Shown: piece after piece, positions 1 to 6,294 of the stretch
How positions within the stretch are numbered: the stretch's first letter is position 1
How the letters are laid out: every line of letters begins with the position of its first letter
Translations under genes and position numbers: made by a program
Source: a bacterium
Lineage (GTDB): Bacteria; Zixibacteria; MSB-5A5; GN15; FEB-12
Assembly (NCBI GenBank): GCA_030668045.1
Contig: DAOUUR010000126.1
Span: 1-6,944, forward strand
Direction of reading: 5' to 3'
DNA: 6,944 nt
The notes under the pieces: model-generated
Database searches by the model: none
The model's input: only the letters and a program-made list of their open reading frames with translations
What the model was told of the DNA's origin: nothing

Positions 1-1433
1 AGGCGTTCCAGACTAACGGTCAGTTCGATTACCAGAAATACCTATTGGGCATGGCCGATCCCCAGGCAGCCGGATTCTGGCGTTCTATTGAGCCTGCCAT
101 CAAGGATGATATCTCCCGCCTGAAACTTCAGGAGATCATCGTGCAGGCAGCCCTCATTACCGAACCGGAAGTGAAACACGCTTTCATCTCCGAGCAAGAG
201 AAGATCAAAGTTGGCTATGTTAACGTTCCTTTGAGCGAATACACAGCGGCAGTTGGTGAACCCGAAGATGAGGAATTGAACCGCTACTACACCGAACATG
301 GTGACAAATATGCTACCGAAGAACAAGCCGCCTTTCAATACGTTTCGCTAAAGGATGAGCCAACCAATTATGACTGGCAGCTTATCTTAAACGATATCAA
401 ACCAATCTACGACTCGGCGATGGCCGGGTCCGATTTTGCGGAGTTAGCTAAACAGCAATCGCAGGATGGATCGGCACCCGAAGGTGGCGACCTGGGCTTT
501 TTTGCAGAAGGTGAGATGGTCCCTGAGTTTGACAGTGTTGTCTTTGCTCTCAAAGACGGCGACATTTCCGAACCCTTCAAAACCCGCTTCGGTTGGCATT
601 TTGTCAAACATCATGGATACAAAACCGAAGATGGCAAGAAGAAGGCCCACGTGTCCCATATTCTTCGCAGGATTGAAGTTTCTCCAAGAACACTTGAGGA
701 GATACGAGCCCGCCTTGAGAGTTTCAGGGCTCAGGCCGCCAGCGGCGAAGACTTCGCCACTCTTGCCGAGACAATGCAGCTTACTGTAGGCGAGACCTCT
801 CCGTTTCCGCGAGGCGCTTCGGTGGGAATGCTCGGTGAAGACTTGGCTCTCAACGATTTTGCCTTTGAAGGTCAGATCGGCGATATCAGCGACATTCGGA
901 TAGGCCGCCCCGGCTACTTGATTGCCCGGATATCAAGAAAGCTACCGGCTGGTGTGCCACCGCTTGAAGATGTCAAAACTCGCGTCACTCGGGACTGGCG
1001 TAATGAGAAGGCTACTGTAATCTGTCGGGACACGGCCCAGGCTGTCTATGATGAAATGGCGGCGGGAGCTTCGCTTTCTGAAGCAGCGTCAAAGATCGGC
1101 AGAGAATATGTCACTTCCAATGAGTTCACCCGGAAGCGGGCTATCGCCGGGGTCGGGATGGACCCCCGCGCTGTTGGTGGAGCCTTCTCCCTCGCTGAGA
1201 TAGGCAATGTATCCAAGCCGATCGACCACAATCAAGGCTGTGTGATCTTTGAACTTCTGGAGAAATCTACACTCGATCTCACCACCTACAACGAAGCTCA
1301 CGATTCGATTGCCGATGCTGTCCTTACCGACAAACGCCAACGACTATACAATGATTGGTACCAGCAGTTGGTCGAACAATCGGAGATTATTAATTTCGTG
1401 GATAAAGTCCAACCGATTGATACAACGATGTAA
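1..1433 (+). CDS. SurA/PpiD-like peptidyl-prolyl cis-trans isomerase (parvulin foldase), 5'-partial
   Basis: The frame is open from the left edge (first full codon at 3) to TAA at 1431-1433, giving 476 visible residues. The true start, with any signal peptide or membrane anchor, lies outside the window; the TTG at 45 and ATG at 51 are internal. The first ~80 residues, with NGQFDYQKYL near the edge, resemble the helical chaperone region that precedes the isomerase domain in SurA/PpiD/PrsA proteins. A canonical PpiC rotamase core follows at about nt 420-620: DFAELAKQQSQD, then GGDLGFF (483-503), VPEFDSVVFAL and FGWHFVK. A second, degenerate repeat begins near nt 650 with HVSHILRRI and runs into DFATLAETM; it lacks the full core. 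The C-terminal ~200 residues are less conserved. Family knowledge: these proteins act outside the cytoplasmic membrane, helping outer-membrane or secreted proteins fold. Whether it is periplasmic (SurA type) or membrane-anchored (PpiD type) cannot be decided without the N-terminus. Confidence 0.87.
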   Translation, partial: AFQTNGQFDYQKYLLGMADPQAAGFWRSIEPAIKDDISRLKLQEIIVQAALITEPEVKHAFISEQEKIKVGYVNVPLSEYTAAVGEPEDEELNRYYTEHGDKYATEEQAAFQYVSLKDEPTNYDWQLILNDIKPIYDSAMAGSDFAELAKQQSQDGSAPEGGDLGFFAEGEMVPEFDSVVFALKDGDISEPFKTRFGWHFVKHHGYKTEDGKKKAHVSHILRRIEVSPRTLEEIRARLESFRAQAASGEDFATLAETMQLTVGETSPFPRGASVGMLGEDLALNDFAFEGQIGDISDIRIGRPGYLIARISRKLPAGVPPLEDVKTRVTRDWRNEKATVICRDTAQAVYDEMAAGASLSEAASKIGREYVTSNEFTRKRAIAGVGMDPRAVGGAFSLAEIGNVSKPIDHNQGCVIFELLEKSTLDLTTYNEAHDSIADAVLTDKRQRLYNDWYQQLVEQSEIINFVDKVQPIDTTM

Positions 1434-1453
1434 TCCTGTCGTTGATTTCCCTT

Positions 1454-1500
1454 AAAAAAGTTCAGGGGCTCTCGCAACTGCGAGAGCCCCTTTCTATTTG
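1454..1500. terminator. Bidirectional intrinsic terminator between convergent genes
   Basis: A perfect GC-rich stem, GGGGCTCTCGC (1465-1475) with GCGAGAGCCCC (1480-1490), closes an AACT tetraloop. On the + strand a T-rich tail (TTTCTATTTG, 1491-1500) follows at once. On the - strand the stem is followed, after five bases, by six T (complement of 1454-1459). It lies 31 nt past the foldase stop and about 40 nt past the ETF-QO stop, so it can end transcripts of both convergent genes. Confidence 0.9.
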
Positions 1501-1530
1501 CACAAGCTCGCGATAATTTCGATGGCAGCA

Positions 1531-3207
1531 TTACATGTTGGTGTAGTTCGGACCTTCCCCACCCTGAGGCGTCACCCAACGAATCACCTGGTATGGATCA
1601 GCAATGTCGCAGGTCTTGCAATGGATGCAGTTAGATGGCGTCAGTTGCAGCTTCTCCTGTCCCGGTCGATCCGGATCGTCAACCATTTCGTAAACCTGAG
1701 CCGGGCAAAAATAGAGACAGGGATTACCATACTCGCGGGTGCATTGATCGTTACAGATATCAGGATCAGTGATAACCAAATGTGCCGGTTGTTCCTCTTC
1801 ATGCTGAGTGCCGGACTTGTAAACATCGGTCAGCTTGTCAAAGAGATATTCGTTATCAAAAGTAAGTTCTGATTTTTTCGCTTCGTGACCAAACTTCCCG
1901 GCAAACTCGGTCTTTGTCAGGACATACTCGTGATCCTGTTTATGCGACCGGCGATTGAACAGCCCTTTCCCTCCGGTAAGCATCTGAGCCACGCCATGAA
2001 ACAGCCCCGAATAGAGACCACCTTTGAAACCGGCGTGAAAATTACGCGTCTTAAATAGCTCTTTGTGTACCCAGCTTGATTCAAAACGCCTCTGGTAACC
2101 ACTGAGGATTGTAGCCGAGAAATCGTCGGCCTTGAGACCGTCAACAATTGTCTCGGCAGCCATGATACCTGATTTGATCGCCAGATGAATCCCTTTGAGT
2201 CGCTGGGGATTGAGCAGACCAGCGGAGTCACCACACATCAACAGACCGTCACCGTAAAGCTGTGGGACGGCATGAAGCCCCGCCACCGGCATCGTCTTGG
2301 CGCCGTAGTGCAACATGGTGCCACCCTGTAGTATGCGACGGATTATCGGATGACTCTTGAAACGCTGAAACTTGTGATGTGGATCGTTAGTCGGATCGGG
2401 AGAATCAAGACCAACGGCAAAACCGACCGACACTATCCGGTCAGACATCGCGTACGTCCAGCTGCCACCATATTCGCAATTGGGCATAGGCCAGCCAATC
2501 GTATGAATAACCTGCCCGGCCTTGACTCGCCCTTCCGGTACTTCCCAGACTTCCTTGACACCGGTCAGATACGTCTGCGGCATTCTCCCGGCACTCAGCG
2601 CAGGTATTTTTTCGCGCGCAAAACGAGCCAGCGAACCGTGCACACCTTCGGCCAGAACCGTCACTTTCGCCTTGATTATCGACCCAGGTTCAAAATTCGA
2701 TTTGGGATTCCCTTCTTTGTCCAGGCCCATATCGACCGTTTGAACTCCAGCTACCCGGCCATCCTCAATCAACAGATCAAAACCAGCCAGTCCGGCAAAA
2801 ATGTCCAGCCCCAGAGCCTCAACCTGTTCGCTCATCCATGCGGTCAGTTTGTTCAGTGATACAATGTAGTTGCCGTGGTTATTCACAGAAGGCGGCGTGA
2901 ACGGGAATTTGAAACTCCCCTTTTCCCTCAGGATATACATTTCATCGGAGGTAACAGAGGCCTCCAGGGGTGCGCCTTTTTCCTTGAAGTCCCCAATAAG
3001 TTCAGCCAGCCCCCGCGGATCCATGACAGCTCCGGAGAGAGCATGGCCGCCAGCATAGGACGCCTTGTCCATGATGAGAACTTCCGGCATCTCCACACCG
3101 TCGGTAGCCTCAATCAAAGTCGCCAACTTGTAAGCGGTGGCCAGACCTGCCGGTCCGCAGCCAACGATCAGTACATCTGTCTCAAGAATTTCGCGCTCAA
3201 CGTCCAT
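1531..3207 (-). CDS. Electron transfer flavoprotein:quinone oxidoreductase (ETF-QO, FixC/ETFDH family)
   Basis: The 558-residue protein, full length for the family, begins with a Rossmann FAD site, VGCGPAGLATA (GxGxxG at 16-21), then a GGHALSGAVMDP stretch typical of ETF-QO. The middle carries YGGSWTYAMSD and SVGFAVGLD, and the second FAD stretch is GLLMCGDSAGLLNPQRLKGIHLAIKSG. The C-terminus is a ferredoxin-like domain: CPAQVYE with Cys501, then C527-x2-C530-x2-C533 in NCIHCKTCDIADP, ending in GGEGPNY. These four cysteines match the single [4Fe-4S] cluster of the mitochondrial enzyme. Known role: accepts electrons from reduced ETF (acyl-CoA and similar dehydrogenases) and passes them to membrane quinone. 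Oddity: three more cysteines at 485, 489 and 497 (see findings). The ATG at 3207 has a TGAGGG Shine-Dalgarno (3215-3220). No ETF alpha/beta genes are in view. It converges on the foldase gene and shares its terminator. Confidence 0.96.
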   Translation of the reverse strand: MDVEREILETDVLIVGCGPAGLATAYKLATLIEATDGVEMPEVLIMDKASYAGGHALSGAVMDPRGLAELIGDFKEKGAPLEASVTSDEMYILREKGSFKFPFTPPSVNNHGNYIVSLNKLTAWMSEQVEALGLDIFAGLAGFDLLIEDGRVAGVQTVDMGLDKEGNPKSNFEPGSIIKAKVTVLAEGVHGSLARFAREKIPALSAGRMPQTYLTGVKEVWEVPEGRVKAGQVIHTIGWPMPNCEYGGSWTYAMSDRIVSVGFAVGLDSPDPTNDPHHKFQRFKSHPIIRRILQGGTMLHYGAKTMPVAGLHAVPQLYGDGLLMCGDSAGLLNPQRLKGIHLAIKSGIMAAETIVDGLKADDFSATILSGYQRRFESSWVHKELFKTRNFHAGFKGGLYSGLFHGVAQMLTGGKGLFNRRSHKQDHEYVLTKTEFAGKFGHEAKKSELTFDNEYLFDKLTDVYKSGTQHEEEQPAHLVITDPDICNDQCTREYGNPCLYFCPAQVYEMVDDPDRPGQEKLQLTPSNCIHCKTCDIADPYQVIRWVTPQGGEGPNYTNM

Positions 3208-3238
3208 GCAAACACCCTCACATGATTATTTGCATGGA
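3203..3238. promoter_or_regulatory. Perfect 10-bp inverted repeat across the ETF-QO start codon
   Basis: TCCATGCAAA (3203-3212) is repeated inverted as TTTGCATGGA (3229-3238), separated by 16 bases. On the - strand the proximal arm contains the ETF-QO ATG, and the Shine-Dalgarno TGAGGG falls in the loop. It could be a two-half-site operator for a dimeric repressor, or an mRNA hairpin masking the start codon. The repeat is seen directly; the regulatory role is inferred. Confidence 0.5.
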
Positions 3239-3243
3239 GTATA
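3238..3243 (-). promoter_or_regulatory. Possible -10 element for the ETF-QO gene
   Basis: Read on the - strand this is TATACT, five of six matches to TATAAT, 30 nt upstream of the ETF-QO ATG. No good -35 lies 16-18 bases upstream (best TTTTCT), so the call is weak. If used, transcription would start near 3231, inside the distal arm of the inverted repeat, which favours a DNA operator over an RNA hairpin. Confidence 0.25.
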
Positions 3244-3286
3244 AGCGATCACCTCATCAAAGAAAAGCTGTAACGGATAGAAATTG

Positions 3287-3739
3287 CTACTTTCGACTTC
3301 CGGATGTCTGTCGCCTGTTTGATCTGGAATTCCGGCCCGACGGTTGATTACCATCTTTTCCCGTCATGTCACTACCGTTGGCGTTAAGCTGAAGCATGTC
3401 GGTAATCTTGTCCCGGTCACACCCAACCATAGTCAATCGGATTGTACTGATAATGGGTTGGCGAATCAGAGTATGATCCGATGCCATAAGATCAAGGGCC
3501 TGACTCCGCTCAACCGGTCCCTTATCAAGATTGTTTTTCTTGAAAGCCGGTGACAGGGAGTTGAGAAAGTGACTGATATCAAGATACCCAATAATATCAC
3601 TCAGCTCGTTCCTATTGAGAGGTTCTTTGCTGATGTCACGTACTTTCAAGAGCACGCCAGCCTCTTCAATGAACTTGCACGTCTCCCCACATCTTTCATC
3701 GTTGCCGTAAGTCAGAAATGTCGCTCGCTTGGGAGCCAT
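3287..3739 (-). CDS. ArsC/Spx/YffB-family protein (thioredoxin fold), variant active site
   Basis: A 150-residue protein whose first ~119 residues follow the ArsC/Spx/YffB fold. TYG near residues 10-12 and C17 in ERCGETCKFIEEAG align with the catalytic-cysteine loop (compare CGTSRNTLE of E. coli ArsC). RDISKEPLNRNEL is the usual second strand and helix. HFLN, NLDKG, a Leu-rich helix ending SDHTLIRQPI, and VGCDRDKITDML complete the domain. C17 fits the catalytic position. The usual Arg of LI(K/N)RP is replaced: Arg93 is one place early and Gln94 precedes the proline. A second cysteine, C21, sits where ArsC has Arg. A basic, Ser/Asn/Gly-rich tail (120-150) is probably disordered. The start is well set: GGAGG (3744-3748) lies four bases before the ATG. 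Substrate is unknown: arsenate reduction, a redox-sensing Spx-like role or another thiol reaction are all possible. I see no arsenic resistance genes nearby. Confidence 0.8.
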   Translation of the reverse strand: MAPKRATFLTYGNDERCGETCKFIEEAGVLLKVRDISKEPLNRNELSDIIGYLDISHFLNSLSPAFKKNNLDKGPVERSQALDLMASDHTLIRQPIISTIRLTMVGCDRDKITDMLQLNANGSDMTGKDGNQPSGRNSRSNRRQTSGSRK

Positions 3740-3763
3740 ATTACCTCCGAAAAAAACTTTCGC

Positions 3764-3883
3764 TTAGATTACTTGATCATAACGGTCGGAAACATCGCCA
3801 CCAATGGCAATGCCGCAGGCTGTCTCACTCAATCTTCTGAGGAGTAAGCTGTTCCCTTTGTTCGGTGAATCGCCGAGGATCAC
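3764..3883 (-). CDS. Possible 39-codon small ORF or leader upstream of the ArsC/Spx-like gene
   Basis: A GTG-started frame (complement of 3881-3883) runs 39 codons to TAA (3764-3766) and stops 24 nt before the ArsC-like ATG; that gap holds the downstream gene's Shine-Dalgarno. The predicted product begins ILGDSPNKG and ends SDRYDQVI, with one cysteine; I do not recognise it. A promoter-like sequence at 3902-3930 would start transcription about 12 nt before the GTG. Against it: no Shine-Dalgarno for the GTG, and a 39-codon open frame is common by chance. It could be a leader peptide, an untranslated leader or the remnant of a longer gene. Confidence 0.25.
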   Translation of the reverse strand: MILGDSPNKGNSLLLRRLSETACGIAIGGDVSDRYDQVI

Positions 3884-3901
3884 CGGCCGATCAAGGCTTA
3901 T

Positions 3902-3930
3902 TTGTTACTCAAACTATAGTCAACTGTCAA
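3902..3930 (-). promoter_or_regulatory. Candidate sigma-70 promoter for the ArsC/Spx-like gene
   Basis: On the - strand a perfect TTGACA (complement of 3925-3930) is followed after 17 bases by TAACAA (complement of 3902-3907), which matches the -10 consensus at only three of six positions. A second TTGACT overlaps the spacer. Transcription would start near 3895, leaving about 155 nt of leader before the ArsC-like ATG. A closer alternative -10, TATGAT (complement of 3776-3781), has only a poor TTGGTG at the -35 position. Confidence 0.4.
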
Positions 3931-4222
3931 TAAAATCTTTTGGTGAAATCCCGAATTGCTCAATCTCTTCGGATCGCGATGAAATCGTCTCTACCGGTCC
4001 CTTTGAAAAATGTTCCTTAGACAACCTACTTCGGACAACGGTATTATCGATTCACGAGATTATGTCATTAGAGATCGGCAACGCCAATCAACACTTGAAT
4101 GTCTACTACATTTATAAACGCCTATGCAACCTAAAATGTTGCAAAAATTAGTACTTACTCCTTCCGATTCTCACAGGATGTCTTCCTGCTTCACCCAACA
4201 CCAACATCGCTCCTGCTACCCA
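3931..4222. other. Gene-poor, AT-rich intergenic stretch
   Basis: Together with 3740-3930 this makes a gap of about 480 bp between the methyltransferase stop and the ArsC-like start. I find no recognisable gene on either strand. Two small inverted repeats lie downstream of the methyltransferase: CAGGA/TCCTG (4174-4178 and 4184-4188) and TGCAAC/GTTGCA (4125-4130 and 4138-4143). Neither is followed by a T-run on the - strand, so I do not call a terminator. The only longer + strand frame (3804-4151, 115 codons) has no Shine-Dalgarno and no familiar motif. Confidence 0.6.
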
Positions 4223-4840
4223 TCACACCCTCAGCGCGATGGAAACCCCATCCCGGATCGGCATGACGGTGGTAAGAAACCGACTATCTTTGTACAGGCG
4301 ATCGGTGAATTCGACTATGCCAGCAGTGGCCTGGTCATGTTTTTTCCCCAGCACCTTGCCCGACCAGAGCAGATTGTCGGTAATGAACAATCCCCCCTTG
4401 CGAAGCCTTGCGGCAGCAAGGTCTATAGTCTGCGGATAGTCCTGTTTGTCGATATCGTTGAAAATGATATCGAACGGACCATCCAGCCGACGGACAATTT
4501 TCAGTGCGTCACCCACCAGAAAGTCAAAACGGCTCTGCAGGCCAGCTCTCTTGAAGTAGTTGAATGCTTTTGTCTTGTTCTTACGATCTGAATCGGTCAT
4601 GGTGATATGGCCTCTCCCCTTGATCGCCAGAGAAAACCAAAAAGCGGAGTATCCAAAACCAGAACCCATCTCAAGGACAAGTCGGGCCTTGCTCACCATA
4701 GCCAGTTGGCAGAGAAGGCGACCGACCAGCGGACCAACAATTGGAAAGCCGTCCTGACGGGCGACCGCTTCCATTTCGGCCAGGACCTCCGGACTTGCCG
4801 GAGTCAATTTGGCCAGATACTTCTCAACGCTTTTCTCCAT
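4223..4840 (-). CDS. Class I SAM-dependent O-methyltransferase (CCoAOMT/COG4122-like)
   Basis: A 205-residue protein with the family's motifs in order: LVLEMGSGFGYSA (54-66, SAM-binding motif I), TDSD (82-85), LVGDAL (108-113), FDIIFNDIDKQDYP (123-136) and LRKGGLFITDNLLWSGKV (146-163). Asp129, Asp155 and Asn156 fall where related enzymes bind the divalent metal needed for catechol-type O-methylation. Length and motifs suit a small cytoplasmic methyltransferase; the acceptor cannot be named from sequence. I chose the ATG at 4838-4840 because GGAG lies four bases upstream and the protein then has the usual length. The same frame stays open to an ATG at 4936, but that one has no Shine-Dalgarno, and the added 32 residues look unlike the family and cover an inverted repeat. 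Neighbours give no pathway hint: 282 bp separate it from ispH and about 480 bp from the next gene. Confidence 0.88.
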   Translation of the reverse strand: MEKSVEKYLAKLTPASPEVLAEMEAVARQDGFPIVGPLVGRLLCQLAMVSKARLVLEMGSGFGYSAFWFSLAIKGRGHITMTDSDRKNKTKAFNYFKRAGLQSRFDFLVGDALKIVRRLDGPFDIIFNDIDKQDYPQTIDLAAARLRKGGLFITDNLLWSGKVLGKKHDQATAGIVEFTDRLYKDSRFLTTVMPIRDGVSIALRV

Positions 4841-4862
4841 GTTGCTCCAAATAGTAATGTGT

Positions 4863-4883
4863 CGATGGCGCCAATTGCCATCG
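4863..4883. promoter_or_regulatory. 7-bp inverted repeat just upstream of the methyltransferase start
   Basis: CGATGGC (4863-4869) and GCCATCG (4877-4883) are perfect inverted arms around a 7-base spacer, 22 nt upstream of the chosen ATG. The position suits an operator or a leader hairpin. If the longer start at 4936 were used, the repeat would be coding. Function is inferred from position only. Confidence 0.35.
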
Positions 4884-5016
4884 TCCAGACTTATCGTGCC
4901 CGGTGTCTGGCCGCACCCATGAAGACAAACTCTCATGGTCGCATTGGAAACCGAACACTCCAGCTACGCGTTACTCACTGAATCAAATGACCAACCGGGT
5001 AAGCATGGAAATACCA

Positions 5017-5100
5017 AGGGTCGAGATGACCCTCTTGTTGCTAATATACAAAGGCCGATGAGAAAAGACAAGTCATTTTGTTCGCGGCCCTAACCGGGCC
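5017..5100. repeat. Two weak hairpins downstream of ispH
   Basis: AGGGTC/GACCCT (5017-5022 and 5028-5033, 5-base loop) and GGCCC/GGGCC (5086-5090 and 5096-5100, 5-base loop) lie 23-110 nt past the ispH stop. Neither has a clear T-run on the - strand, so they are at best weak terminators or mRNA 3' stabilising stems. The rest of 4841-5122 shows no gene. Confidence 0.3.
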
Positions 5101-5122
5101 TCAAGCGAAGTTCCGGTGGGTG

Positions 5123-6028
5123 TCAACTGGTAGGGTCGGCCGTTTTCAGCAGGATCGTCTCGGCCTTTCCCTCGGAAATTTCACTGAGACGCTTGAGTAC
5201 TTCCTCGACAAGAAACTGAGGAGTAGAGGCACCGGCGGAGACACCAACAGCATCAACCGCCGTTACATTTCCAAACCAGGCGGGATCAAATTCCGCCGCC
5301 GTGCCAATCAGGTAAGCATGGGCACAAACCGATTCGGATATGCTGGCCAGTCTTTTTGAATTGGCCGAAGTCTGCGAACCTACTACCAGAATCAAATCAA
5401 CTTTTGGCGCAAGTTCCAGAATTGCAGATTGCCGCTGAGTGGTGGCGTTGCAGATGGTGTCAAAAACTCGTATCTCCGGCCACTTTTCTTTGGCCAGTTT
5501 CACAACCGCCGCGAATTCGTCCTTGTGAGCAGTCGTCTGAACTGTCAGACCAAGCTTGCGTTCCTTCCACTCGGGCAAAGCCAGCAATTGCTCGTGGCTC
5601 CCGGCAATCGTGATGTGCTCGGAAGCATGACCAACGATGCCGGCTGTCTCGTCGTGATCACTGTCGCCGTAATGAATAATATGGCAACCCTCAGAGACCG
5701 CTTCGTTGATGATATCATAAATTCGCGAAACCAGCGGGCAGGTAGCATCGACCACCTTCAAGCCCTTGGCAGTGGCCTGCGCGATGACTTCAGGGGAAAC
5801 GCCATGCGCTGATATGATTAAAGTTCCCTCGCTGATATCATCAACCGAAAAAGCCTGCTCCACATCCTGCTGGCGGAACTTCTCGACAACAGCTTCGTTG
5901 TGCACAATTTCCTTGAGGATGGTGACACGACCTTTCGCTCTTGCAGCAGTATCTTCAGTTATGTTAATAGCTCGATTGACACCCATGCAAAAGCCGTGAT
6001 ATCTGGCAAGGTAAATTTTCTTCAACAT
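5123..6028 (-). CDS. ispH: 4-hydroxy-3-methylbut-2-enyl diphosphate reductase (IspH/LytB)
   Basis: The 301-residue protein, full length for the family, catalyses the last MEP-pathway step: reductive dehydration of HMBPP to IPP and DMAPP in the cytoplasm. Three cluster cysteines are present: C14 (HGFCMGV), C97 (VDATCPLV) and C193 (DTICNATTQRQ). Substrate-pocket residues are also in place: H43 (EIVHN), H75 (SAHGVS), H125 and E127 (in DSDHDETAGIVGH), T166 (QTT), S221 and N223 (SQTSANSKRL), and S268 (GVSAGASTP). The usual HPE around the catalytic glutamate reads HDE here, which keeps both functional residues. The start is fixed because an in-frame TAG (complement of 6029-6031) directly precedes the ATG; the upstream Shine-Dalgarno is weak. 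A 266-bp gap separates it from pdxT, so it may have its own promoter, though I could not pick one out. Confidence 0.97.
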   Translation of the reverse strand: MLKKIYLARYHGFCMGVNRAINITEDTAARAKGRVTILKEIVHNEAVVEKFRQQDVEQAFSVDDISEGTLIISAHGVSPEVIAQATAKGLKVVDATCPLVSRIYDIINEAVSEGCHIIHYGDSDHDETAGIVGHASEHITIAGSHEQLLALPEWKERKLGLTVQTTAHKDEFAAVVKLAKEKWPEIRVFDTICNATTQRQSAILELAPKVDLILVVGSQTSANSKRLASISESVCAHAYLIGTAAEFDPAWFGNVTAVDAVGVSAGASTPQFLVEEVLKRLSEISEGKAETILLKTADPTS

Positions 6029-6064
6029 CTAACTACCAACAAAGCTCAACTTCGATGAATTTTT

Positions 6065-6092
6065 TTGAGAGAATTGGTTCGCACAATACAAT
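6065..6092 (+). promoter_or_regulatory. Sigma-70 promoter-like sequence facing away from ispH
   Basis: TTGAGA (6065-6070) and TACAAT (6087-6092), each five of six to consensus, are 16 bases apart on the + strand. Transcription would start near 6099, inside the stem-loop at 6092-6153, and run toward the 3' end of pdxT. No + strand gene follows, so it could drive a small RNA or be a chance match in AT-rich DNA. Confidence 0.3.
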
Positions 6093-6160
6093 TCCTGCCT
6101 TCGGAGGAGTTCAATCGTCCGGGCATGGACAGAACCCCCCCATCCGGCAGGAAGCTTTTT
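6092..6160. repeat. Nested stem-loop (palindromic element or structured RNA) between pdxT and ispH
   Basis: Arms pair in layers: TTCCTGC/GCAGGAA (6092-6098 and 6147-6153), CGGA/TCCG (6102-6105 and 6143-6146), GTTC/GAAC (6109-6112 and 6132-6135), and GTCC/GGAC (6117-6120 and 6127-6130) closing a GGGCAT loop. A C7 run (6135-6141) forms part of one side. On the + strand the outer stem is followed by AGCTTTTT, so the element could act as a + strand terminator or the end of a small RNA. On the - strand it would lie in a pdxT-ispH transcript, 63 nt before the ispH start. It matches no riboswitch, SRP or tRNA pattern I know. A dispersed intergenic palindrome is another reading. The rest of 6029-6294 is AT-rich, with no gene seen. 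Confidence 0.5.
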
Positions 6161-6294
6161 CACGTCTGATTGGTCTGACCCGAACACCACACTGAAGCAA
6201 TATCCTCATTATCCAATATCTACGTCGAGCGTTTATCCATGCAACCAAGCCAGATTTTCTTTATTAAAAAAAATACCACTAATCTAATCGACAG

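Noticed and set aside
2350..2859. A 169-codon + strand frame inside the ETF-QO gene
   Set aside because: It lies antisense to a strongly conserved coding region and its translation shows no family features.
4125..4143. TGCAAC/GTTGCA hairpin as a terminator for the methyltransferase
   Set aside because: On the - strand the T-run precedes the stem instead of following it, and the 6-bp stem is weak.
3804..4151. A 115-codon + strand frame lying wholly in the gap between the ArsC-like gene and the methyltransferase
   Set aside because: No Shine-Dalgarno, no recognisable motif, a composition typical of translated non-coding AT-rich DNA, and it runs antisense over the likely leader and promoter of the ArsC-like gene.
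4607..4981. A 124-codon + strand frame opposite the methyltransferase
   Set aside because: It is the reverse-strand shadow of a gene with clear family motifs and has none of its own.
6092..6160. The stem-loop as a known RNA (SRP, 6S, tRNA, TPP or cobalamin riboswitch)
   Set aside because: The conserved cores of these RNAs are absent; only a short resemblance to the SRP GGAAG motif is present.
6266..6273. T8 tract (- strand) just past the pdxT stop as an intrinsic terminator
   Set aside because: No GC-rich hairpin precedes it; the sequence between the stop and the tract is AT-rich and unstructured.
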